Made by a program: the position numbers and the translations under genes. The notes under the pieces were generated by a model. That model saw nothing but the letters and a program-made list of their open reading frames with translations. It was not told the origin of the DNA and did no database searches. Shown here in pieces: positions 7,784 to 16,600 of a stretch of 64,000 bases of DNA (the stretch's first letter is position 1; each line of letters starts with the position of its first letter). The stretch is from a candidate division KSB1 bacterium (lineage in GTDB: Bacteria > Zhuqueibacterota > Zhuqueibacteria > Zhuqueibacterales > Zhuqueibacteraceae), in NCBI GenBank assembly GCA_034506255.1, contig JAPDPX010000002.1, positions 382,971 to 446,970 on the forward strand, given 5' to 3'.

Positions 7784-8953
7784 TCATTGCGAGGGCGAGA
7801 GTCCCTGCGTGAGCTGGGTGATGCGCTCCTGGAACATGTGTTCGGGCATGCGGCAGGGCAGCCCACCCTCCTGCAGGTCACACCTTCCCCACAACAAACA
7901 CTCAATTGAACAAATTCGGCTGCCGTCCTCGGGCTTGTCCTGCAGATCGAGCAGCGGCAGGATGGCGCGCACGCCGCGGCTCTGATACTTGGCCGGCGCG
8001 CCGAGCAAATGGCGTTGCACCATGCGCCGGAAACGGCCATGATTTTCGGATTGCGCCGGCAGCAGCTCCTCCGGCCGGCGCAGGCGCACTGCCCGCTGCA
8101 GGCGGGAGTCATCGTTCAGATAACCCCAAAACTCCAGCCGCAGGCGCAGCAGATCCTGCGTGGCAATTTGCAGCGACAACCCCTCCCGGATTTCGCGATA
8201 ATCGTGCACGCAATTGAGAATCAATTTGGGTGAGAGCGCATTGATGATCCGGAAAAAGCGCAGCGCGTCGCGCACGCTGTGCTCGCGCAGACTGCGCCCG
8301 ATTGCGGTGAGCAGGCGCTGATCCTGCAGATGGGTGGGATCCCGGGAACGGTCGAGCAGCGCCAGCACTTTGGGCGAATCCTGAAAAGAGCGGCGCAGCA
8401 GGCGAAAGACGGCAACTTTGAGAAAGTTGTAACATTCCTGAATCGAGGTCGGCTCGGGCGTGGCGACCACGATCTGGACGTCGCCGGCGTTGAACAAATC
8501 CACCTCATTGAAAGACGAACCGGCGCCGATGTCGACGATCACGAAATCCGCGGGGAGCTGGCGCAGATGACGGATGATTTTGAGCTTTTCGTTGTATTCG
8601 AGGTTGGCGAAACCGGCGCTGCCAGCCGCGCCGCAGATCAATTGCACGCCCGGTAGTGGCGAGTCAAGCAGAATGTCCGCGAGATTTCTGCAGTGGCGGC
8701 TGATGAAATCATGCAGCGTGCGCGCCGGCAAGTCGATGCCCATCAGGGTGTGCAAATTGGCGCCCCCCAGATCGGCATCCACCAAAACCACACTGGCCTG
8801 GAGCTGCTGCAACACCAGCGCCAGGCTGGCACTCACCACGGTTTTCCCCACCCCGCCTTTGCCCCCTGCAACGGTGATGATGCGCAACGGCCGGTGTGAT
8901 GAAGCCCGGTGGTGCTCGGAGACCGGATTCGTTTCTGGAGGGGAAAGGGGCAT
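7784..8953 (-). CDS. MinD/FlhG-like P-loop ATPase with C-terminal cysteine cluster
   Basis: The 389-residue protein has the deviant Walker A of the MinD/ParA class (GGKGGVGKTVVSASLAL, near residue 30), a VDADLGGANLHTLMG switch I region and VIVDIGAGSS (Walker B side). Such ATPases position cell structures or act in assembly of protein machines. The closest resemblance is to FlhG/MinD-like proteins with a long helical C-terminal half. Near the end four Cys are arranged C-x3-C-x5-C-x8-C (residues about 347-367), which could bind a metal or iron-sulphur cluster; I know of no name for this variant. The start at 8953 is the only ATG just before the P-loop domain. It faces the E1 gene tail to tail, and no flagellar gene is present. 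Confidence 0.83.
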   Translation of the reverse strand: MPLSPPETNPVSEHHRASSHRPLRIITVAGGKGGVGKTVVSASLALVLQQLQASVVLVDADLGGANLHTLMGIDLPARTLHDFISRHCRNLADILLDSPLPGVQLICGAAGSAGFANLEYNEKLKIIRHLRQLPADFVIVDIGAGSSFNEVDLFNAGDVQIVVATPEPTSIQECYNFLKVAVFRLLRRSFQDSPKVLALLDRSRDPTHLQDQRLLTAIGRSLREHSVRDALRFFRIINALSPKLILNCVHDYREIREGLSLQIATQDLLRLRLEFWGYLNDDSRLQRAVRLRRPEELLPAQSENHGRFRRMVQRHLLGAPAKYQSRGVRAILPLLDLQDKPEDGSRICSIECLLWGRCDLQEGGLPCRMPEHMFQERITQLTQGLSPSQ

Positions 8954-9248
8954 AATTCGCTCGGTACCGGTGCAAGACCAATTTGTAACGGAATAATTAC
9001 AGACAGCTTTTCCGCAATGCGTAGCTTGTGTCTGATTGAAAACGTTCCTGCCGCGGCCGGGTCCTCCAAAGCGGCACGCCTCGTGATCCGGGGAATGGGC
9101 GGCAGCGGCCGAGCGGTTGCAGAAACAATCGTTGAAAAGCCGGTGATTTCGACGGGACACCCGCTCCGCAACATGTCTGTGCAAGCTGGCACCAGCTCCA
9201 CCACCCGGCTGGTCACCACCGCGGACCGGCGTCGCGGTTGATGACCCA

Positions 9249-12200
9249 TTATTGCGAATCAGGCGACTCCAGGAAATAGCGCAGGGGCAGGCGTGCAAAA
9301 TCGATGGGGGAGGGCAGGGTGAAAGGCGAGAACCACGGTTTGACCGGTTCCAGCGAGGCATAAATGAAACCGTTTTTGATCTCGAATGACATCGAGCGCA
9401 CGTTCCACTTCGTCTTGAGCAGCAGCCGCATGTTTTGAATGCCGCGATCGGTGCCCTTGGGGTCGAGCGCCTGCAGCAGGTTCTCCGCCACTTTGTTTTC
9501 GATCTTGGTGATATTGAGCCGGCCGCTCAAATTGTGCACGAGCTGGTCCGGCGAGGTGCCGCTGCCCTGCAGCCGAAAGTCGGCGGAAAGGCGCGAGCCT
9601 TTTTCGAAGCGCGCGGTCAGCGGCCGCAGCCGCGAGATGTCGATGGAGGAAATCTGCAGCGTGGTGGCATAGCTCAGTTGTCCGGGTGAGCCGTCGCCCA
9701 GGCCCACCAGCACATTGCCGAGGAAATTGCCATCGAGAAACTTCATGCGAATCTGCGGCAGATCGAAGCGGGAGTTGGCCAGGCGCACCTCCGCGGCAAT
9801 GTCCTCGAGCCGGTAGCCCATCACCTCCAGGCGGGCAATGGAGAAATGCGAACGCGGCGTGTCCGGCGCAGGCACGGGCTGGCGCAACATCTCATACAGC
9901 AGCAACGATTCGCCGGCATCGGCCAGTGCTCCGGCGGGCAGCCCGTCATCCGCCTGCAGCGTAATCTTCGTCTCCCGGCCCTGCAAGCGGGAAGTGTAGC
10001 GCTGGGCAAAATGCAACTCGGCATCGAGATCATGAAGCGCCAGCAGCGTGTCAACGGCCACTTCGCAATCTTGAAGCTGCAGGAAACCGTCGATCCGGGC
10101 GGGTTGCGGCGCAAACGGGTCATCGGGCAACAACTGCTCAATCGTCACCCTGCCATGGACTTTGCCGGCAAAGGAGACGCCCGCGGCCGGCGCAATCGCC
10201 GGCTGCGCCTGCGGGGTGAGCGCCACCTCGGTTTTCACCTGCATGGCATTCGCCAGGAATCTGCCCTGAACCTGGTACCTCCCGTCCAGACGCCAGGCGG
10301 GAATTTCGAACCGTCCCTCGCGCACCGCGAAGTCATCCGTGCCCGCCACCAGCACGCCACGCACCCGCGTTTCCGGCAAGGGCGCTTTCAGGTAATCCGG
10401 CAGACGCGGTGCGGCACAGCGTGCTTGAAATTCTCCGAAGGCGGCCGCGGGAGTGAGCGACCAGCGCGTGTCGAGCTGCACGTCTTTCATGTAGAGGCCG
10501 AGCGTGCTGTCTTCGTAAACAGCATCCGTTGTTTGCACCGTGAATTCGCCGCGATAGTCCATCTCGCCGTTCGCCAGGGTCTCGCTCTGCAGCCAGCCCG
10601 CCAGCCTGGCCGTGCCGGCGATGTGCGGCGCCGGGAAAAGCGAATCGCCCAGCAGATGGTGTGGCAGCAGGGCGATGATTTTCGCCAGATCCAGCGTGCC
10701 TTCACTCAGGTTCACCCGCAAAGCCGATTTTTTGATCTGGTAATCGACGTTGAAGCGTGCGCTGCCCGCTCCAAAGCGGAGGTGGCCGTCGGTGAGCTGC
10801 GCGTGCGTGAAGTCCGGGGAGAGCGCCAGTTGTGCCGTGGTGCTGAGATGATCGGCGGGAATGTCTCCCGCATCATCGCTGGTGAGATAGGTGAGCGGCT
10901 CGTTGCGCAAATGCAGGGCACAGGTGAGATTGCGCAGACTCGGGCCGCGCAGCGTGAAATCGCCGCTGAGACGGCCGCGCAGGCTGTCGGCGGTGAAGGC
11001 CGCCAGCTCGAGATTTGAGATCTCGAGGCCGGCCGCGAGCGCAAAATCATTCGCGGCCTGCCCCGCCGCTAGCCGGGAGGGGCGTGCGGGTTGCAAATGG
11101 ATATTGCCGTTGATCCGCGCACCGGCAAAATTTTCGACAGCCAGGGCTGCCCTCGCGGCTGTGGGAAGCTGATCCGCGTTCAATTCGGCGGTGAGCGTCA
11201 CGCTGGCGGGGCCGGTCTGCAGCACCGTCATCGAATCGAGTGGCAGCACCAGGGAGGCAAAATCGGTGTTGGCTGACAAAGAGGCGCCGGCGGAATCGGG
11301 CCGGGTGGCATAGCTCAGGCGCAGCCGGCCGTGCTCGAGGCCGAACCGGGTGCGGCGGTCGCGATAGCTCAAATCCCTCCCCGCCAGCGTAAAGTTGATC
11401 TGCACATTGCCCGCGGCACCGCTGATTTCTGTGCCGGAAAAATCCAGCAAGCCGGCGGCCTCGATATTCGCCAGTGCCGGCAGGAGTTGCGTGCCGGGAT
11501 GGATACGCACGAGCTGCAGCAGGCGGGCCAGCTCCAGCCGGCCGCGTGTGATCTGCACAGCCCAGCGGGGGCTTTCCTGCTCTCGAGTCATGCTGAGCTG
11601 CGCCGCCACTTGTTCCTCGCCGGCGAGCATGAGTTGAAACTCCGGTACCGTGATCCGGCCGGTGGCAAAATTGACCGCAGCCTGCGTGTGCAGGCCGAGC
11701 ATGGGCAGGGAAAACGCCGGTTGCTTCGCCATCCGGATGGCGCGGGGCGTGACCGTGACCGCCGCGGTGAGGCTCAGTGAATCGCGGTTGACGAGCCGGC
11801 CACGAATTTCCGCTGCCAGCGCGGTGCGCAGCGTGAGCGTGTCAGCCGAAGAAGTGGCAGTGTAAAAATAATCGAGTGTGGTGGTGCGGCAGTCGAGCGC
11901 GATTGCGGCCTGCAAATGGCCCGCGCGATCGACGGCCAAATCGCTGAGGGTGAGATCGAATGGCGCAAGAGTGACGCGCTGGCTGGTGCTGTCGGTGGCC
12001 AACTGCGCGGTGATCGCGATGCCGGTGAGCGCCAACGATTTGAGCGCGAGCCCGACCGGCAGGGCGGTGGCGGCGGTGTCCGTCGCGGGCGCGGCGCTGG
12101 AATCGGCAAAGGCCGCCAGCAGCTCATCGAGATTGCTCGCGCCGTCGGGAGGGCGGAGGTAAAAAAGCCGCGGCTGCACAATCGCGATGCCGTCGATCTC

Positions 12201-12506
12201 CAGCCGGCGTTGCAACAGTGAAAGGAAGCGATAGGAAAACTCGATCCGTGCGATGGCCAGCGGTGCGGGCGCGTCCCCGGCTTTCATGGCTGCCAGCGTG
12301 ACCCCCTCCAGCGTGAAGCCCGAGAAGAGATTGAAGCGCAACCGGCCGACCGCGAGGCGCACGCCGTAGTTCTCCGCCAGGGTTGTGATCAAAATCTCCT
12401 TCAACCGCTCCGCGGGGTAGCGTATCCGCAAATACACCGTTGCGCCGGCGGCGAGCAACAGCACCGCGAGCAGCAGGAAGAGCAGAATTCGGGCGAGGCG
12501 CTTCAC
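9249..12506 (-). CDS. AsmA-like large envelope protein
   Basis: The 1085-residue protein has an N-terminal membrane anchor (residues 5-27) followed by a long periplasmic region. The segment RYPAERLKEILITTLAE directly after the anchor is typical of the AsmA/TamB/YdbH group, which form long beta-rich grooves thought to move lipids between the membranes. Many repeated short strand motifs (for example DLTLSDLAVD) fit a repeating beta-groove fold. The C-terminal region, including LPSPIDFARLPLRYFLE, resembles AsmA-like C-termini. The start is a GTG at 12506 that overlaps the TGA of the FecR-domain gene (GTGA), so the two genes are translationally coupled. Precise function is unknown. Confidence 0.82.
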   Translation of the reverse strand: MKRLARILLFLLLAVLLLAAGATVYLRIRYPAERLKEILITTLAENYGVRLAVGRLRFNLFSGFTLEGVTLAAMKAGDAPAPLAIARIEFSYRFLSLLQRRLEIDGIAIVQPRLFYLRPPDGASNLDELLAAFADSSAAPATDTAATALPVGLALKSLALTGIAITAQLATDSTSQRVTLAPFDLTLSDLAVDRAGHLQAAIALDCRTTTLDYFYTATSSADTLTLRTALAAEIRGRLVNRDSLSLTAAVTVTPRAIRMAKQPAFSLPMLGLHTQAAVNFATGRITVPEFQLMLAGEEQVAAQLSMTREQESPRWAVQITRGRLELARLLQLVRIHPGTQLLPALANIEAAGLLDFSGTEISGAAGNVQINFTLAGRDLSYRDRRTRFGLEHGRLRLSYATRPDSAGASLSANTDFASLVLPLDSMTVLQTGPASVTLTAELNADQLPTAARAALAVENFAGARINGNIHLQPARPSRLAAGQAANDFALAAGLEISNLELAAFTADSLRGRLSGDFTLRGPSLRNLTCALHLRNEPLTYLTSDDAGDIPADHLSTTAQLALSPDFTHAQLTDGHLRFGAGSARFNVDYQIKKSALRVNLSEGTLDLAKIIALLPHHLLGDSLFPAPHIAGTARLAGWLQSETLANGEMDYRGEFTVQTTDAVYEDSTLGLYMKDVQLDTRWSLTPAAAFGEFQARCAAPRLPDYLKAPLPETRVRGVLVAGTDDFAVREGRFEIPAWRLDGRYQVQGRFLANAMQVKTEVALTPQAQPAIAPAAGVSFAGKVHGRVTIEQLLPDDPFAPQPARIDGFLQLQDCEVAVDTLLALHDLDAELHFAQRYTSRLQGRETKITLQADDGLPAGALADAGESLLLYEMLRQPVPAPDTPRSHFSIARLEVMGYRLEDIAAEVRLANSRFDLPQIRMKFLDGNFLGNVLVGLGDGSPGQLSYATTLQISSIDISRLRPLTARFEKGSRLSADFRLQGSGTSPDQLVHNLSGRLNITKIENKVAENLLQALDPKGTDRGIQNMRLLLKTKWNVRSMSFEIKNGFIYASLEPVKPWFSPFTLPSPIDFARLPLRYFLESPDSQ

Positions 12507-13306
12507 TGCCGGTTTCTGGTTTGGCGGTCACGCGCGAGATTCCATTTCACCCAGTCCGTTTGCTCGTCCCGGTCGGTGGTTTTGAACGAACCGGTCGATT
12601 TCACCCGGCCGTCCCTGCCGATGGTGATCTGCTGCATGTTGCGCACGAGGTACACCCACTCATCGAGGGTGATCTGCGTGGGGCCGGGCACCTGGTGCGG
12701 GCCTTCGATCCGGCGGGGGCCCGACTGTGCCGCGCCGATGGTTTGCGGCGTGAGGGTGTTCATCTTCTCCGGCGCATTGCTGATTTTCACCTCGCCGGTG
12801 TAGACCTTGAGCTGGGTTTCCTGGCGGGTGGAATCGTGGTTGAGGCGGAAAACCGTGCCGGTGATGGCCGCGCCGGCAAAATCCGAGGAGACTTCAAAGG
12901 TCGAATTGGCATCGACGGATTTGACCTTGCCCCAAATGTCGCCCTGCTCGAGATTAATCTTGGTTTCGAGCTTTTTCTCCCGGGTTTCCTCATACAGCTT
13001 GATGATGTCGATGGTGGTCTTGGGCGCCAGCCGGATGATATCGATTTCCGCAAGCTGCATTTCCGCACGCGATTGCAGCAGCGTGCGCACCCGGTCGCCA
13101 CTGTAGACGTTGGTCTTGTATTGCGCGCGAATCCAGTCCGGATCCTGCAACTGTTTTTTCTTGACGTCCCCTTCGACCAGTGTGAACAACCCTTTTTGGG
13201 TGTCATCGCGTTTGCGCCGCACGGACCAGGGGCGTGCGGCCAGTGCCATGCAGACGGTCAACAACAGAAAAAGGGCAGCAACGGACAGAAGAATTCTCTT
13301 GTGCAT
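12503..13306 (-). CDS. Exported FecR-domain protein
   Basis: The 267-residue protein begins with a signal-peptide or anchor segment (residues 4-23), followed by a FecR-type domain at about residues 35-170 (LVEGDV, SGDRVRTLLQSRAEMQL, FEVSSDFAGAAITGTVFRL, LKVYTGEVKI). In classical FecR this domain is periplasmic and relays signals to an ECF sigma factor; here the cytoplasmic anti-sigma part is missing and no sigma gene is adjacent, so another envelope role is likely. The C-terminal part (residues about 205-267) is unlike known domains. The ATG at 13306 has GAGGAAG upstream. It overlaps the AsmA-like gene by 4 bases. Confidence 0.82.
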   Translation of the reverse strand: MHKRILLSVAALFLLLTVCMALAARPWSVRRKRDDTQKGLFTLVEGDVKKKQLQDPDWIRAQYKTNVYSGDRVRTLLQSRAEMQLAEIDIIRLAPKTTIDIIKLYEETREKKLETKINLEQGDIWGKVKSVDANSTFEVSSDFAGAAITGTVFRLNHDSTRQETQLKVYTGEVKISNAPEKMNTLTPQTIGAAQSGPRRIEGPHQVPGPTQITLDEWVYLVRNMQQITIGRDGRVKSTGSFKTTDRDEQTDWVKWNLARDRQTRNRQ

Positions 13307-13437
13307 GTTTGCTTCCTCGAGTTTGATGCATCACGTGGGGATCGACCGTGGCTGCTGCCGTAAATGCCTTCCTGTGCCGGAGGTCAGCCAGTGAGCCAGC
13401 GGGCTGCCGGTTCATGAGCCGGGCAAAAGCGACTGGT

Positions 13438-13465
13438 ATTTTACAATTCTTTTGTTTAAACGCAA
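13438..13465 (-). promoter_or_regulatory. Promoter candidate for fecR-domain/AsmA genes
   Basis: On the minus strand TTGCGT (13465-13460) is followed after 16 bases by TAAAAT (13443-13438), about 130 bases before the ATG at 13306. The spacer is AT-rich compared with the high-GC surroundings. Confidence 0.45.
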
Positions 13466-13582
13466 GCTTCTCGTCGTTGCCCGCCGGCCGCATTTTGGGG
13501 TTCGATGTGATCGGCCGTTTTCAACTGTAACAAAGGTGACCCCGACGGGCATCGCTTGGAAACACTTCCCCCGCGAAAAGAC

Positions 13583-13613
13583 ACTCCCACGAAATGGCCT
13601 TTTCCGTGGGAGT
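13583..13613 (-). terminator. Hairpin downstream of CHAT gene, possible terminator
   Basis: ACTCCCACG (13583-13591) pairs perfectly with CGTGGGAGT (13605-13613) across a 13-base loop. It lies 56 bases past the stop codon of the CHAT gene. In the minus direction it is followed by GTCTTTTCG, a weak T-tract. The arm resembles repeats at 27111-27203, so it may be a repeat copy that also terminates. Confidence 0.4.
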
Positions 13614-13668
13614 TGTTTCGCGGCCGAATTTTGTTGCCGCAATTTTGACGGAGAAGGAGGAGCGCTTC

Positions 13669-16600
13669 TTACCGCCAGTCGCCGGTCAAACCAAAGCTTG
13701 CCCAATAAGCCGGATGGCGGTTGTGATAATCGCGCACGAAGCGCTGCGCTTGGCGCAGGGCCTCGGCTTTGCTGGCGCCGGCGGCAAGGTAACGATAGAA
13801 ACGTTTGACCGTGATGGCGGTGGCGAGATCATCGACGGTCCACAGGCTCGCGATCAGCGCGGGGGTTCCGGCGAAGAGAAAGGCGCGCGCCAGACCGATC
13901 ACCTCATCGCCACCCGTTACCCGGGCCAGGCCGGTTTCGCAGGCGGAGAGCATGACAAGATAGGTGCGCAGCCGGAGGTTGAAAATTTCATGCGCCTCCA
14001 GACGGCCATCATCTCCGCCGGCGCTCGGTGCCAGCAGCAATGCCGAGAACAGCGGATTGCGCTCATCATACACGCCGTGGCAGGACAGGTGCACGAGATT
14101 GGCGCGCGCCAGCCCGGCAGTCAGCGCCGCCGGCGTGGCCGCCGCACGGGTGTAGCTCTCGATGTCACCAAAGGTGAATTGCAGGCTCTCGATCTCCTTG
14201 GCGGCGAAGGGCAGATCATATTTGGCCTCGCCGACCGCGGGATTGCCGAGCGCCAGCACGCGATAGTTGCGGCGGGCTTCGGCGAGAATCTGCCCGCCCT
14301 TGCGATGACAGAAACCCAGCACCGTCGCGCTCGGCGCCAGCGCCAGGGCATGGGTGTCGATGAGATAGGTGCTGTCCGCTCTTTGCAGCGCGGCGAAGGG
14401 CACATAGTGCAGCGGGCCGTGCGGCACGATGAGGAGCTGGCGGGCTGCTTGCAGCAGCGGTGCAATCGGCAGGATGAGCTTGTCATACAGCTGCCGGCTG
14501 AAGCCTTCAACCGAGGCGCGCTTGGTGATGGCCTTGCGCAACTGCAGGATCAAATCACTCAGGCCGGCGCGCTCCAACGGCGTGGTCACCGCGCGCACCT
14601 GTTGCCGGTCGACCACCCAGCTCACCAGCCGGTCCTTCGCAAAAAAATACTCCACCAGCGCCACGCTGTCGGGCAGCAGGCCCTGCACCGATGACACCGG
14701 CATCGGCTCGACACTCACCAGATCCGCCAGCTCGGGATTGGCGGTTTTCATTTCCACCAGCAGGTCCGCGTAAGCCTTTTGCAGGCCGGCCAGCGAGTCT
14801 TGCAGCGCTGCCAGCGTCGCGCGCTCCCTGGGATCATCAGAGGAGGGATTTTGCTGCAATGCCGAAATGCGGGCGTGTGTGAAGCTGATCTGATCGAGCA
14901 GTTTCGTGCGCCGTGCCAAAAATTCCTCCCCGGCGCCGGCCTGCCAGTCCCCGGCGCTGTTGGCGAGCAGATCGGCAAAGCTGCGGGATTTGGCGCGCTC
15001 GGCGAACTGCAGCGCCTCGGCTTCGCGCTTCATGCCCAGCAGCAGCAACACCGCCTCTTCGTAGATTTCGCTTTTGTCGTCGATGAAACCGCTGCGGAAT
15101 TCCTCCACCTTGATCCGGGCGCTTTGGCGCTCCAGGCCCGCGATGGCGCGCTGATAGAAAGCCAGCGCCGCGGCCGGCTCATCGGCCTGCTGCGCCAGTC
15201 GCGCGAGCTGCCACAGGCAGCGCCATTGCCATTCCTCCAGCGCGATCTCTTCGGCTTTGGTGAGTGCGTGCTGCAGGGAGCGGCGTGCCGTCCCCTTTTG
15301 GCCGCGTTCCAGTTGCAGCATGCCGCGGGTGTAGAGCGCCTGCACCAGCGCCCGTTGATCCCCCAGTTTGGCGGCCAGCGCCTCGGCCTGGTTCAAATAA
15401 TGCAGCGCCGAGTCACTCTGGCCCAGGGCATGATACACCCGGCCGAGGTTGTTGCAATCGTACAGCAGGCCGCGCTCAAATTGGAATTGCTGGTCGATGC
15501 TGCGCGCCTGCAGGAAACTGGTGAGCGCCGGTTGAAACTGCTTTTGTTGAATGTAAACCAGACCGAGATTTTTGTAGACCGTGGCCTGCTCGCGTTTTGC
15601 CTCCACCGGCTTTTCCTCCTCCCAGGCCAGGGCGAGCTGCAGAGCATGTTTTTCCGCCTCCAGCGCCTGTTCGAGTTCTCCCAGGCTCATGAGAATCAGG
15701 CCGCGGGCATTGTGGCCGCGAATGTCGAGGGCGGGATCGCGCAGGGCGGCCGTGAGCTTGAGAACCTGCTGCTGGTGGCGCAGCGCATTCTGATAGTCGC
15801 CGTTGAGCCACTCGCTTTCCGCCAGTGACTGCAATGCGGCGGCGAGATTGGCGGTGTCCGCGAGCGCCGTGAAGGTGTCCACTGCCTGTTGCAGCCGTGG
15901 CAGGGCCTCGCGATAGGCTGCCAGGCGGGTGAAGGCGATGCCCGTCAATTGTTGCGCCACGGCCAGGGCGCGTTTTTCCGCGGCGGTGTTTGCCGGTGAA
16001 ACGGCGGTAAACTCCCGAATGGCGTGCTGCAGCCAGGCCAGCGCCTGGTTGTAGCGATCGGCTTCCAGCGCCAGTTTGCCGAGCAGGGTCTGCACCAGCA
16101 GGCGTGGCAGCGGCTGGCGTTGTTCCGCCAGCAGCCGGGCGGACTGTTCCGCCCAGTGCGTCGCTGCCGCATAGTCGTTGCGTGCCTGCGCAATCTTGGC
16201 CAGCTCGAATTGCGCGCCGGCTTGGGCCATGACATTGTTGGTCTGCTCCGCGAGCGCGAGGTTTTTTCGCTCCGCGGCTTCGGCCGCGGCATAATCCTTC
16301 AACTCGCGGCGCCAGACCGAGAGATTGCGATAACTGCGCGCCATCTGTCGCTGGTCGCCGGCCGCCAGTGCCTGCGCCAGGATGCGTTCTTCAATCGCGC
16401 AGGCCGTGACAAAATCCCGGCCCGCCACCGCGCTCTCCTTGATGCGCTCTTCCAGACGCTGCACGTATTCCTGCCGGCCGAGCTGTTGTGCCATGGTCAG
16501 GGCGGACTGGTAGTAGCGCAGCGCCTCGGTGTAATCGCCCTGCTGCCGCGCCTGCGTTCCCTTGGCCACGGTGAAATCCAGGCGGCTGGCGGCAAACTGG

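Larger units (their letters stand above)
13307..13668. other. Intergenic region between fecR-domain gene and CHAT gene
   Basis: This 362-base gap contains a candidate promoter for the FecR-domain gene (13438-13465), a 9-bp hairpin (13583-13613) downstream of the CHAT gene, and a second CCCGCGAAAAG segment at 13570-13580. I see no coding sequence. The hairpin and promoter together imply that the CHAT gene and the FecR/AsmA pair are separate transcription units. Confidence 0.6.
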
